From Chloroflexota bacterium (GTDB taxonomy: Bacteria > Chloroflexota > Anaerolineae > Aggregatilineales > Phototrophicaceae): DNA of 35,503 bases. The stretch covers positions 1 through 35,503 of the forward strand of contig JAPOOU010000221.1 of NCBI GenBank assembly GCA_026713245.1. Direction: 5' to 3'. The notes under the pieces are model-generated. The model worked only from the letters and a program-made list of their open reading frames with translations. It had not been told where the DNA came from and made no database searches. The translations under genes and the position numbers were made by a program. Shown here one piece after another: positions 1 through 7,971 of this stretch (the stretch's first letter is position 1; each line of letters starts with the position of its first letter).

Positions 1-394
1 CGCGCCCTACGCGATCGAAGGTCTATGTCTACGTGACCCTTGGCTCGCCCGCAATCGCCACAGCATTTCCCGCTTTCCTGCCGACAGCCTGCCGCTGTCA
101 AACGGGCATGTCCGATCCGGGCAGGGGGTACCCCCCTCGTATATACATACTGTATCTATACTGTTACTCAAAACACAGGGCAACTTTCGAGAATTGGAGG
201 ACGAATTGCGCATCAAGCTTCTAGTACCGGACAAGCCTTACAATGCTCCTTTTATGCAGATAAGCGGTTAAATCTCGGTGCTTAAGAAAAAACTGGTGCG
301 GCTGCCCAGGGCAATAAGCCGTCGCATAGTCAGGAGCGAGATATTCCTGTACACTTAGCTAAAGCAAAATGGCCACCCGGCGGAAGGACGCGAC
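1..394. other. Intergenic/edge region with no convincing gene
   Basis: I see no gene here; the short open frames on both strands have no family features and poor codon sense. The region holds a perfect 12-bp palindrome, GGGGGTACCCCC (124-135), and a direct repeat ATACTGT at 147-153 and 158-164, spaced 11 bp, that overlaps a possible -10 (TATACT, 157-162). The segment at 255-280 resembles the tail that follows the dispersed repeat copy at 11541-11617 (17 of 20 bases around TTAAATCTC), so it may be a decayed fragment. The region probably carries the promoter of the oxidoreductase gene starting at 395, but no clean -35/-10 pair is visible. Confidence 0.5.
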
Positions 395-1213
395 GTGTCG
401 AAAAAGAACAATGAAGTAAAGCTTGGCGGCGGCACGAAGGAAGACGGCGTTTCTCGCAGCGTCTTCAACTACGCGCTTATCGCCGCAGTGTTCATGTTGA
501 TCGGAATCATGATAGGCAACTATCTCTGGAATACTGATAAAGAGAAGAGCGTCTATGTCAACGAAGCGCAACTGCGCAGCGTCATGCGCAATGTGCTTGA
601 AGAGAGCGATATCGCGCGCGCCAGCGACATGGCGCTGGCCGTTGAAGACGAAGAATCCGACCGATTCGCCCTGGTTGATGACGATCCCTACCTGGGCGAG
701 GAAGACGCGCCGGTGGTCATTGTTGAATTCAGCGACTTCTTCTGCAGTTACTGCAAGCGTCACTTCGACCAGACCTTTGCGCCGCTGCTGGAAAACTACG
801 GTCAGCATATTCGCTACGTTTATCGCGATTTTGCGCGCTTGACCCAGGAATCGACGCCAGCTGCGGCCGCCGCGCAATGCGCATTCGCCCAAGACAAGTT
901 CTGGGAATTCCGCGAAGACTTCTTCAATAATCAGGGCGCGCTCAATCGAGACTTTTACATCCAGACTGCCGAAGCCCATGAACTGGATGTCGCCGAATTC
1001 ACCGACTGCATTGACGAAGGTCGCTTTGTTGGTGAAGTTGAATTGGATGGCTTCGATGGGCAGATTGCCGGGGTTCGCGGTACGCCGGGGTTCTTTGTCA
1101 ACGGCCAGATCTTGAGCGGGGCGCAGCCTTACGTGATCTTCGAAAGAATGATCCGGTTGGAACTCGAAAAAGCCGGCATCAGCTTTGACATTGCGAGCTC
1201 CGGCGACGGTTAG
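395..1213 (+). CDS. Membrane-anchored DsbA-like thiol-disulfide oxidoreductase
   Basis: The protein has 272 aa. It probably forms or exchanges disulfides in proteins outside the cytoplasm. A short basic N-terminus is followed by one hydrophobic segment (about residues 24-45) that would anchor it with the enzyme domain outside. The thioredoxin-like domain starts near residue 90 (GEEDAPVVIVEFSDFFC) and contains the redox motif C117-S-Y-C120. The cis-proline loop is at 208-214 (RGTPGFF), followed by VNGQILSGAQP, as in the DsbA/Thioredoxin_4 family. The insert between them carries a further Cys pair (C151, C194) that may form a second disulfide. The start is GTG, chosen because GGAAGGA (382-388) lies 6 nt upstream. 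The gene is monocistronic, and a weak stem (AGGCGT/ACGCCT, 1212-1232) follows the stop. The fold is confident; whether it acts as oxidase, isomerase or reductase is not decided. Confidence 0.88.
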   Translation: MSKKNNEVKLGGGTKEDGVSRSVFNYALIAAVFMLIGIMIGNYLWNTDKEKSVYVNEAQLRSVMRNVLEESDIARASDMALAVEDEESDRFALVDDDPYLGEEDAPVVIVEFSDFFCSYCKRHFDQTFAPLLENYGQHIRYVYRDFARLTQESTPAAAAAQCAFAQDKFWEFREDFFNNQGALNRDFYIQTAEAHELDVAEFTDCIDEGRFVGEVELDGFDGQIAGVRGTPGFFVNGQILSGAQPYVIFERMIRLELEKAGISFDIASSGDG

Positions 1214-1392
1214 GCGTCCTCGTCAAACGCCTGCCTGTCTCTATATGATCATTGGGCGACGGCGGAGTCCGACGAGCGATTTCGGCCTGGTCAAGCAGGT
1301 GACTTTAGCCGGTCAATGCCGGCCACGCTCCCTGCGCAAGTTCTTGGCCGGGTTCGGCGCGGCGCGACATCCCGCGCAAAGGCGAATACACC

Positions 1393-2778
1393 ATGGCTAG
1401 AAAGACCAGGCGGCAGCCGCGCGGCGGCAGCGGCAATAGCCACCGGACTCATGATAATATACGAACTCGCTCATCTACCTCAATCGGTGGTCCGAGAAAA
1501 ACAAGACGAACTGCCAGGTCCGCGCTGGTTGGCAAGACTATCAAACTGGAAATCACCGATATTGCGCAGGGCGGCTTCGCGATGGCAAGGCATCGCGGGA
1601 AAGCGGTGTTTGTGCCCTATACGCTGCCCGGCGAATCGATCAGCGCGGAAGTCATTGAAGAGCGCGGCTCGGTGATCTTCGCGCGCGGCAAAGACCTGTA
1701 CGCCGCCTCGGCTGATCGCGTATCCGCTCGCTGCGCCCATTTTGGGCCCGGGCGCTGTTGGGGTTGTCAATTCCAGCACATAGACTATCAAGCGCAGCTA
1801 TTGCTCAAGCAAGACCTGCTCGCCGATCAGCTATCGCGCGTCGGCAAGCTGCCAGACAGTCTTATCGACGGCGTTATGCGTCCGCTGGCGCCGGCATCCG
1901 AGCAATGGGGATACAATCATCGACTGACATTGTCGCGTCATTCGTCCGGCGGATGGGGCCTGCCGCAGCAAAAAAAAAGCGGCATTGAAGCGCTTGCGGA
2001 GTGTCACACCACCCACCCTGACCTGATGGATACGCTTGGGAAGCTCGATCTTGATTATGAGCAAGCGCGCCGTCTGACGCTTCAACGAGGTTCCGACGGC
2101 CGCATCATGATCATATTCCACGTTTATGAAGAAGAAGCGCCTTCGCTGCATACGGATTTGCCATTGAGCGTCAATCTGGTATTGCCGGACAATTCGCCAG
2201 TTAACCTGATTGGCGACGCCCACAGCACCGTTTCCGTCGCCGATCGCGCTATCCGCATCACAGCGGGAACTTATATGCGTCCAAATATCAGCCAGATCGG
2301 CGCGCTGGCGAAGGAAGTCATGGCGGCGCTCGGACTTGGCGGAAGAGAGCGCGTGCTTGATCTCTACGCCGGCGCCGGCCTTTTCAGCGCTCTTATGGCA
2401 GATCACGCGGAGCTGATTTCGCTGGTTGAGAGTTATCCGCCAGCCGCGAACGACGCCGAATTCAATCTGCGCGAATTCGACCATATTGATATTGTCGAAG
2501 GACAAGTCGAAGCCGTTTTGTGGGACATGGCGGCGAAGTCTGCCCGCTACGATGTCGCTCTTGTCGATCCGCCGAGCAACGGCATCAACGATGCGATTGT
2601 CGATAGTCTACGCGGGCTGGGAGCGCGGCGTCTTGTCTATGTCAATGGAAATCCGGCTTCTTTGGCCCGCGATTGCCGGCGTGTAATTGACGCCGGTTTT
2701 CGGCTGCAATCCTTGCAGGCGGTGGATATGGCGCCGCAAACGTTCTACCTTACCGCCGTCGCGGCATTTGAGCGCTAG
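1393..2778 (+). CDS. TrmA/RlmD-family RNA (uracil-C5) methyltransferase homologue lacking catalytic residues
   Basis: The protein has 461 aa. Members of this family methylate C5 of uridine in rRNA or tRNA using SAM. The order is a basic low-complexity tail (1-45), a TRAM RNA-binding domain (about 46-105), four Cys suited to a [4Fe-4S] cluster (C114, C122, C125, C204), and a Rossmann methyltransferase with motif VLDLYAGAGLF (321-331) and DPPSNG (392-397). The family's nucleophile lies in YVSCNPxTLARD; here the segment reads YVNGNPASLARD, so Gly419 (codon GGA, 2647-2649) replaces the Cys. The general-base Glu near the C-terminus is also replaced, by Thr454 in PQTFYLTAV. The reading frame is intact and the Fe-S and SAM sites are kept. 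The product is therefore either a non-catalytic RNA-binding paralogue or an enzyme with altered chemistry. The first 45 residues are doubtful, but AAAGGCG sits upstream of this ATG. Confidence 0.85.
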   Translation: MARKTRRQPRGGSGNSHRTHDNIRTRSSTSIGGPRKTRRTARSALVGKTIKLEITDIAQGGFAMARHRGKAVFVPYTLPGESISAEVIEERGSVIFARGKDLYAASADRVSARCAHFGPGRCWGCQFQHIDYQAQLLLKQDLLADQLSRVGKLPDSLIDGVMRPLAPASEQWGYNHRLTLSRHSSGGWGLPQQKKSGIEALAECHTTHPDLMDTLGKLDLDYEQARRLTLQRGSDGRIMIIFHVYEEEAPSLHTDLPLSVNLVLPDNSPVNLIGDAHSTVSVADRAIRITAGTYMRPNISQIGALAKEVMAALGLGGRERVLDLYAGAGLFSALMADHAELISLVESYPPAANDAEFNLREFDHIDIVEGQVEAVLWDMAAKSARYDVALVDPPSNGINDAIVDSLRGLGARRLVYVNGNPASLARDCRRVIDAGFRLQSLQAVDMAPQTFYLTAVAAFER

Positions 2779-3896
2779 TTAAGGATTTCTTCAAGCGCCT
2801 TGAACAAGAACTGTAATTCTTCCCTTGTGTTGTATGCCTGTACCGATACGCGTATGGCGCAGTGCTGCCCGAGCCTGCCGACGGGCACTTCAATGCGGTA
2901 CTCGTCGTACAAGCGATCTCTAACCGCGCCCACATCACAGTCTGGCAGCGGGATGGTCACCATTTGCGCGAATTGATTGACTGACAGCCGCGGTAAATCG
3001 TAGCGATCGCATAACTGCGCCTGCAAGTCGGCAGCGAGTTGATGACAGACGCGGCGCACGTTTTGCCAGTTGCGCTGCCGCTGATACGCTATGGCGGACG
3101 GTACGCTCAGGTAGGCGGCGATATCTTTGGTACCGAGCCACTCAAGACGTTCAATGAAGTCGGCGCCGTCGCTACAGCCATGTGAAATCACCAACGGATC
3201 AACCATCTCCTGCGACTCGGGCCGAACGTGCAAGAATGCCGAACCCTTGGGCGCGCAGAGCCATTTGTGGAAATTGCCGCTGTAAACGTCCGCGCCGATG
3301 TCCGCCAGGTCCAAGGGGATCTGGCCGGGCGCATGCGCGCCGTCGATGACGGTTAGAATGCCCATTTCACGCGCCCTTTGGCAGATCTTCCGGACAGGAA
3401 AGATCAAGGCCGTCGGCGATGTGATATGGCTGACGAGGATAACTTTGGTTTTCACGGTCGCGGAAGTGAAAAACCCCTCGACAAAGGCGTCGTCGCTCTC
3501 GTATGGCAGAGGAATCTGGTGCCTTACAATATCTGCCCCAGTACTCTTGGCGACGGTTTCCATCAGTCGATCGACGGCGCCGTATTCGTGATTCGTAGTC
3601 AGGATCTGATCCCCGGCCGCTAATGGCAGGGAGCGCATAGCCGCGCTCAACCCGAATGTGACGTTGGTCACGAATACGACTTCATCATCGGGCGCGTTTA
3701 GATACTCGGCAATCTCGCGCCGCGCATTGGGAATCAGTTCGCTGCGGCGGCGCAGCAAGAATTCAACAGGCTGCCGCTCCAGCTCCAGTTGCCAGGCTTG
3801 ATATTCCGCGAACACGGGTTTGGGGCAGGCGCCAAAGGAACCGTGATTGAGAAAAATGATGTCGTCACGGATTAGAAAGTCGTCGCGAACCGGCAT
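2775..3896 (-). CDS. Class V aminotransferase, isopenicillin-N epimerase-like (PLP-dependent)
   Basis: The protein has 373 aa and is a fold-type I PLP enzyme of the cysteine desulfurase/isopenicillin-N epimerase superfamily. It begins with the typical FLNHGSFGACP (15-25). The PLP-ring Asp is D185 in VIDGAHAPGQ, followed by H188, and the Schiff-base lysine is K211 in SGNFHKWLCAPKG. The C-terminal domain ends with IRVSVQAYNT, expected for this subgroup. The substrate cannot be read from sequence: epimerase, desulfurase and lyase relatives share these motifs. The start has GGAGG 10 nt upstream, and a TATAAT -10 lies at 3935-3940 on the minus strand. The gene converges on the methyltransferase at 1393-2778; both TAG stops sit inside the same CTAG (2775-2778). 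Confidence 0.87.
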   Translation of the reverse strand: MPVRDDFLIRDDIIFLNHGSFGACPKPVFAEYQAWQLELERQPVEFLLRRRSELIPNARREIAEYLNAPDDEVVFVTNVTFGLSAAMRSLPLAAGDQILTTNHEYGAVDRLMETVAKSTGADIVRHQIPLPYESDDAFVEGFFTSATVKTKVILVSHITSPTALIFPVRKICQRAREMGILTVIDGAHAPGQIPLDLADIGADVYSGNFHKWLCAPKGSAFLHVRPESQEMVDPLVISHGCSDGADFIERLEWLGTKDIAAYLSVPSAIAYQRQRNWQNVRRVCHQLAADLQAQLCDRYDLPRLSVNQFAQMVTIPLPDCDVGAVRDRLYDEYRIEVPVGRLGQHCAIRVSVQAYNTREELQFLFKALEEILN

Positions 3897-3984
3897 GGGA
3901 TCAGGGCCTCCGGCACGATTGAATATATTGCCGGATTATACCGCATGTCACGCGGCCGAGACGATGCGCATGTAAACGGGCAAT

Positions 3985-4830
3985 TCAAGGGCCCGCGCCA
4001 ATTTGGAAGCGCACAATCCGGTCCAAACCAGCATAGTCTGGCAACACATCGCAGCGCGCGTTCAGAGTCTCTCCCACCAGGCGACGCACAATGTCGGCTT
4101 GATCCGCGCCGATTTCCATCAATACCCAGGCCCCGGCATGGCAGCACTGCGGTATCTGCCGGAGGGCGCGCCGAACGCAAGCCAAGCCGTCGACGCCGCC
4201 GTCCAGCGCTAGTGCAGGCTCATATTTGCTTACAGCCAAGTCGTCAAGGTCGCTCGTGGCAATATAAGGGAGATTCGCCATAACCAAATCTACGGTAACG
4301 CGGCGCTCGATCAGCGGCTGCGTCAGATTGCCCTGAAGAAACTCTATACATACGCTGTGCCGCTTGGCGTTCTCCTGGGCGATCTTTAGCGCGTCTTCGC
4401 TGATATCCGTGGCGTAAACGCGACTGCTCGGCATGTGCTTCGCGAATGTCACCGCCAGCGCGCCGCTGCCCGTCCCGATGTCGGCGACGTGACGTGCCGG
4501 CGTCAGCGCGGCCAGGCGCAGCGCTTCTTCCAACAGCAGTTCGGTTTCCGGACGCGGAATCAAGACCTCCGGTGTCACCGTCAGTTCAAGATCGTAGAAT
4601 GATTTACTGCCGAGGATGTAAGCCACAGGCTCGCCTGCGGCGCGGCGGTTTATCAAGTCCGTAAAGCATCGCAGCTGCATGGCGCTAAGCTCAAGCTCTC
4701 CGTTCGCCAGCAAATAAACACGCTCCGCGCCCAGCGCATGCGCGAGCAAGACTTGCGCGTCGAGGTCGGATGTTTGGAAGCTTGCAAGGGCGCTCGTGGC
4801 AGCGCGCAAAGCAGACCGAATTATGATCAT
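3985..4830 (-). CDS. prmC: Peptide chain release factor N5-glutamine methyltransferase PrmC (HemK)
   Basis: The protein has 281 aa. PrmC methylates the Gln of the GGQ motif in release factors 1 and 2, which speeds peptide release. The N-terminal helical substrate-binding domain (about 1-75) contains LDAQVLLAHAL and the GEPVAYILGSKSFYDL signature. IPRPETE (91-97) follows, then the SAM motif DIGTGSGALA (117-126). The catalytic NPPY motif is present as N186-L-P-Y189, a common variant. The ATG at 4830 was chosen because it overlaps the TGA of the upstream membrane-protein gene (ATGA, 4827-4830); a longer frame starting at 4881 would lie within that gene. It is the last gene of a three-gene operon that starts with prfA, its own substrate's gene, so the context supports the call strongly. 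Confidence 0.93.
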   Translation of the reverse strand: MIIIRSALRAATSALASFQTSDLDAQVLLAHALGAERVYLLANGELELSAMQLRCFTDLINRRAAGEPVAYILGSKSFYDLELTVTPEVLIPRPETELLLEEALRLAALTPARHVADIGTGSGALAVTFAKHMPSSRVYATDISEDALKIAQENAKRHSVCIEFLQGNLTQPLIERRVTVDLVMANLPYIATSDLDDLAVSKYEPALALDGGVDGLACVRRALRQIPQCCHAGAWVLMEIGADQADIVRRLVGETLNARCDVLPDYAGLDRIVRFQIGAGP

Positions 4831-6656
4831 GCGGAATCCGACTCTGTAATCGACTCGACACCATAGTAGAACTTGACGCAATCATGCTCTGGATCGCCGG
4901 GCGACTCCTCCGCGGAGGCGAATCCAGAGGCGCTGATCAAAGGCGCGACCACAATATTCTTTTCACCGGCATCGCGCAGCGCGATTATCCGCTGGTGGCG
5001 GTCATCCCACTCGCTGGCGAAACGCGCATAGGCCGATATGTGTGAGGCTTTGCCGAGCGCAATACTGGCGGCGATGAAGCAAATGATCCCGATGCACCCG
5101 ATTTGGATGGGACGCATCAGGATCACATCCAATGGAGCATATCGCCGCATCAGCAAGCCGAGCCCCGCGCCCCAAGCCAGACCTGACATGACCAGAAACG
5201 TCGTACTCATAGTAAGAATTCGCGGCGAAACGAATCCTCTGCCGAGCAACGCGACATAGACGACAACAAATGCCAATATGACGGAAAAACAATAAGCAAA
5301 TGGACCGGGGAGCGCGATCTTCCAATTGGCTTTCCCTCCAGCCAACATCCAGGTAATGATCCCGAGCGTCATAATCGCGCTTACGAACAGATACGAGGCT
5401 GCGATGTGATGAATGCTGCGTAACTGCGTAAGGGCGAACAGAATCAAACAGACTGCTGCGAGCATACCCATGACAAGTTCAGGCCTTCGGTATTGCGGCG
5501 AGGGACGAGCGACTAACCACAAATGCGCGATAATCGACCCGAAAAGGAGTGCAATATTTAGAAAAATGACGATTGCATACGCTGGGCTAAAGCGTCCGAA
5601 AAATGTCAGACTGTCGCTCGAATGACTCCACAAAACGGGCAGAAACAGAACCTGCGAAATTGTCAGCAGCCACAGCGGCGCCGTCGATTGACTGCTGCCC
5701 GAGGTCACGGGCGGGTTTGCGCCTGGCTTAATCCGCATGAGAGCGACCAGTAGGCCAAGGCACAACAATAACACAAAGCCGGCGAATGATTCTTCTGTAC
5801 CCACATACCTCAGGGTTTCTTCCAACGCCTCCGGTATCAGTCGTAATGCGCTGCTCAGCCTGTCCATTAGGCTCAAATCCGAACGCAGCACCGCGTCTCC
5901 GAATTTCCATTGGTCATGCTGCATTCGAGCCAGTACCCCGGGCGACTGCAGTTGTATTATCAGGCTGACACAAGTACCGATCCAGACACCCAAAGCGCAA
6001 AACCGAATTCGTCGCGTCAACAAGGGAGACGCTATCAAGAAAAGCGTTGAGAGGAAGACTTGGGATACTAGATACATCTCGCTGAATCCGGCGCTAAGAA
6101 AACTGCTGATGGCAACGCCAACGACTCCGACACGGTACAAGCGGGTGTCGTTCCGTTGGACTGTCCAAGCCGCCAACGCGGCAGTAAAAGTCAGCACAGC
6201 GAGCGACATGCAATAACTCTGGTTGGTAGTAAGCCAATAAAAAACCTGACCGGATGGGAAGGCGTTGACGCAAACAGCCACGGCTAAGCCGGCGATAGAC
6301 AACGAAATAGTCATTCGCGCGCTTCCCATGCCGAGGATCGTCAAGCCCTGCCAGGCGAGCCACGAAGCTGCAGCAATCCACAGCGTCATAGTCAGCGCTG
6401 GCCAGATCGCCGGAAGCGCGACATCCACAAAGGAAAAGGAGTTTTGAATGAAGACCCCGACGAATCTGGACGACCAGGTGTTGAACTCACGAATTGTTGA
6501 TTCCCACGCGCCGAGTTCTTGCCCAAGTCGGATGTGGCAGTAATCGTCATAGGTCATGCGCGAGAAATGCCCGAGATAGGCCATCATCGCAGCTGGTATG
6601 AGCGCCAATGCAGTGCAAAACCAGGGCAGAAAACGGTCAGTTTTCGGGAGCGTCAT
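4827..6656 (-). CDS. Multi-spanning membrane protein, GT-C-like (DUF6056-type)
   Basis: The protein has 609 aa with roughly a dozen hydrophobic segments spread from residue 10 to about 545 and a short hydrophilic C-terminal tail. After the first membrane segment comes TYDDYCHIRLG (about 35-45), an acidic pair on the outer face, followed by FNTWSSRFVGVFIQ. An acidic pair after TM1 plus a W-x-R-F/Y stretch is typical of GT-C glycosyltransferase-like membrane proteins and of the DUF6056 family. The call rests on this pattern, and the function (transfer of a sugar from a lipid carrier) is inference. Its ATG overlaps the prfA stop and its TGA overlaps the prmC start (ATGA both times), so it is co-translated within the usual prfA-prmC pair. 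That is an unexpected place for such a protein. Confidence 0.7.
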   Translation of the reverse strand: MTLPKTDRFLPWFCTALALIPAAMMAYLGHFSRMTYDDYCHIRLGQELGAWESTIREFNTWSSRFVGVFIQNSFSFVDVALPAIWPALTMTLWIAAASWLAWQGLTILGMGSARMTISLSIAGLAVAVCVNAFPSGQVFYWLTTNQSYCMSLAVLTFTAALAAWTVQRNDTRLYRVGVVGVAISSFLSAGFSEMYLVSQVFLSTLFLIASPLLTRRIRFCALGVWIGTCVSLIIQLQSPGVLARMQHDQWKFGDAVLRSDLSLMDRLSSALRLIPEALEETLRYVGTEESFAGFVLLLCLGLLVALMRIKPGANPPVTSGSSQSTAPLWLLTISQVLFLPVLWSHSSDSLTFFGRFSPAYAIVIFLNIALLFGSIIAHLWLVARPSPQYRRPELVMGMLAAVCLILFALTQLRSIHHIAASYLFVSAIMTLGIITWMLAGGKANWKIALPGPFAYCFSVILAFVVVYVALLGRGFVSPRILTMSTTFLVMSGLAWGAGLGLLMRRYAPLDVILMRPIQIGCIGIICFIAASIALGKASHISAYARFASEWDDRHQRIIALRDAGEKNIVVAPLISASGFASAEESPGDPEHDCVKFYYGVESITESDSA

Positions 6657-7732
6657 GCTTCGTTGGGTCCCCCGGCGGCTAACAGCTCGGCCTGCTGCTG
6701 TGTCGCCAGTTGGTCGATGAAGACATCCAGATCTCCGTCCATGACCGACGGCAGGTTGTAATTGCTGTAGCCGATGCGATGATCGGTGACGCGCCCTTGC
6801 GGGTAATTGTAGGTGCGAATTTTTTCGCTGCGGTCGCCGCTGCCGACTTGCCCGCGGCGTTCGGCTTCCCGTTCGGCTCGCTGCCTTTCCACTTCGGCCT
6901 CATAGAGCCGGGCGATCAGCACTTGCTTGGCGCGGATCTTGTTTTGCAGCTGGCTGCGTTCGTCCTGCATTTCGACGACCAGGCCGGTCGGCTTGTGTAT
7001 GAGGCGGACGGCCGAATCGGTCGTATTTACCGATTGTCCGCCGGCGCCACGCGCGCGGAAGACCTGCGTTTCCACATCACTCATGTCAAGCTGTACATCA
7101 ACATCGTCCATTTCGGCCAAAACTGCGACGGTGGCTGTGCTGGTGTGAATACGGCCCTGGCTTTCGGTCGTGGGAACGCGCTGCACGCGATGAACGCCGC
7201 TTTCGTACTTCAGGCGGCTGAACGCGCCTTCGCCCTTTATCTCGAAGGTGATGTTCTTGAAGACTCCGTTGCCCTGCTCGTTGACATCGAGCAATTCCAC
7301 TTTCCATTTGTTGGATTCGGCGTAGCGCGTATACAGGCGCAGCAGATCCCCGGCGAAAATGCCGGCTTCGTCTCCACCAGCCCCGGCGCGAATCTCGACG
7401 ATCACGTTTTTGCCGTCGCGCAGATCCGTCGGCAGCAGCATGACGCGCAGTTGCTCGAGCAGATCCGTGCTACTCGTTTCCAATTCCGCAATCTCCAGGG
7501 ATGCCAGTTCCCGCAGTTCAGCATCATCCGCGCTGGCCAGCAGGTCCTTCGCCTCGTCCAACTCCTTCGCTTGCTTTTGATAGGCGCGGTAGGCATCAAC
7601 CACATCCTGCAAACTGGAGCGCTCCTTCGCCAATTCAGCCACTCTCTCATAGTCGGTGGCGATGGCAGGATCACTCATCAGGCTTTCTATTTCCCGATAT
7701 CGATTTTCAACTTCAGCAAGTTTTTCCAACAT
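6653..7732 (-). CDS. prfA: Peptide chain release factor 1
   Basis: The protein has 359 aa, the normal RF1 length. It ends translation at UAA and UAG. The N-terminal coiled helical domain (1-100) is followed by the domain with EIRAGAGGDEA (113-123). The codon-recognition tripeptide PxT is present as P187-T-T189 in VPTTESQGRIHTS. This makes it RF1, since RF2 has SPF. The peptidyl-hydrolysis motif GGQ is at 231-233 (RARGAGGQSVNTTDS), and the C-terminal AERRGQVGSGDRSEKIRTYN is typical. The Gln of GGQ is the target of PrmC, encoded two genes downstream in the same operon. Its TGA overlaps the ATG of the membrane-protein gene. The Shine-Dalgarno is weak; the start was kept because it matches the family N-terminus (MLEKL). 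Confidence 0.97.
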   Translation of the reverse strand: MLEKLAEVENRYREIESLMSDPAIATDYERVAELAKERSSLQDVVDAYRAYQKQAKELDEAKDLLASADDAELRELASLEIAELETSSTDLLEQLRVMLLPTDLRDGKNVIVEIRAGAGGDEAGIFAGDLLRLYTRYAESNKWKVELLDVNEQGNGVFKNITFEIKGEGAFSRLKYESGVHRVQRVPTTESQGRIHTSTATVAVLAEMDDVDVQLDMSDVETQVFRARGAGGQSVNTTDSAVRLIHKPTGLVVEMQDERSQLQNKIRAKQVLIARLYEAEVERQRAEREAERRGQVGSGDRSEKIRTYNYPQGRVTDHRIGYSNYNLPSVMDGDLDVFIDQLATQQQAELLAAGGPNEA

Positions 7733-7893
7733 CAGATCGACTCAATTTCTGTCTAAGCGTGTACCAATGAGATGCGCGCGCGATTGCTCGGCGGGCGGCT
7801 GGGGCGGAAGTCCTGTGAAAAAGGGAACAGGCCTGTTAATATTCGTCGAGGCGATTTGGGGCAAGGGAAACCGGTCGCGTAGTCATTCCGCAT

Positions 7894-7899
7894 ATTATA
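7894..7899 (-). promoter_or_regulatory. Candidate -10 element upstream of prfA operon
   Basis: TATAAT is read on the minus strand inside GCTGTATAATATGCGG, about 160 nt upstream of prfA, with no recognisable -35. The 233-bp divergent gap 7733-7965 also contains a perfect palindrome AACAGGCCTGTT at 7826-7837, which could be an operator in the leader. Nothing else was recognised in the gap. Confidence 0.3.
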
Positions 7900-7971
7900 C
7901 AGCGGGATCCCAGCCTGCACAGACAGATCTGCGCCAGGTCCCGGCGCTGGTAGCGGCGGAAAGGAATGCCA

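Noticed and set aside
7..285. Three overlapping short frames at the left edge, on both strands
   Set aside because: None has a ribosome site, a recognisable domain or a plausible amino-acid composition; they overlap each other.
6710..7756. Plus-strand frame of 348 aa across prfA
   Set aside because: It is antisense to the clear release factor gene and has no known domain; high GC at third codon positions often opens antisense frames.
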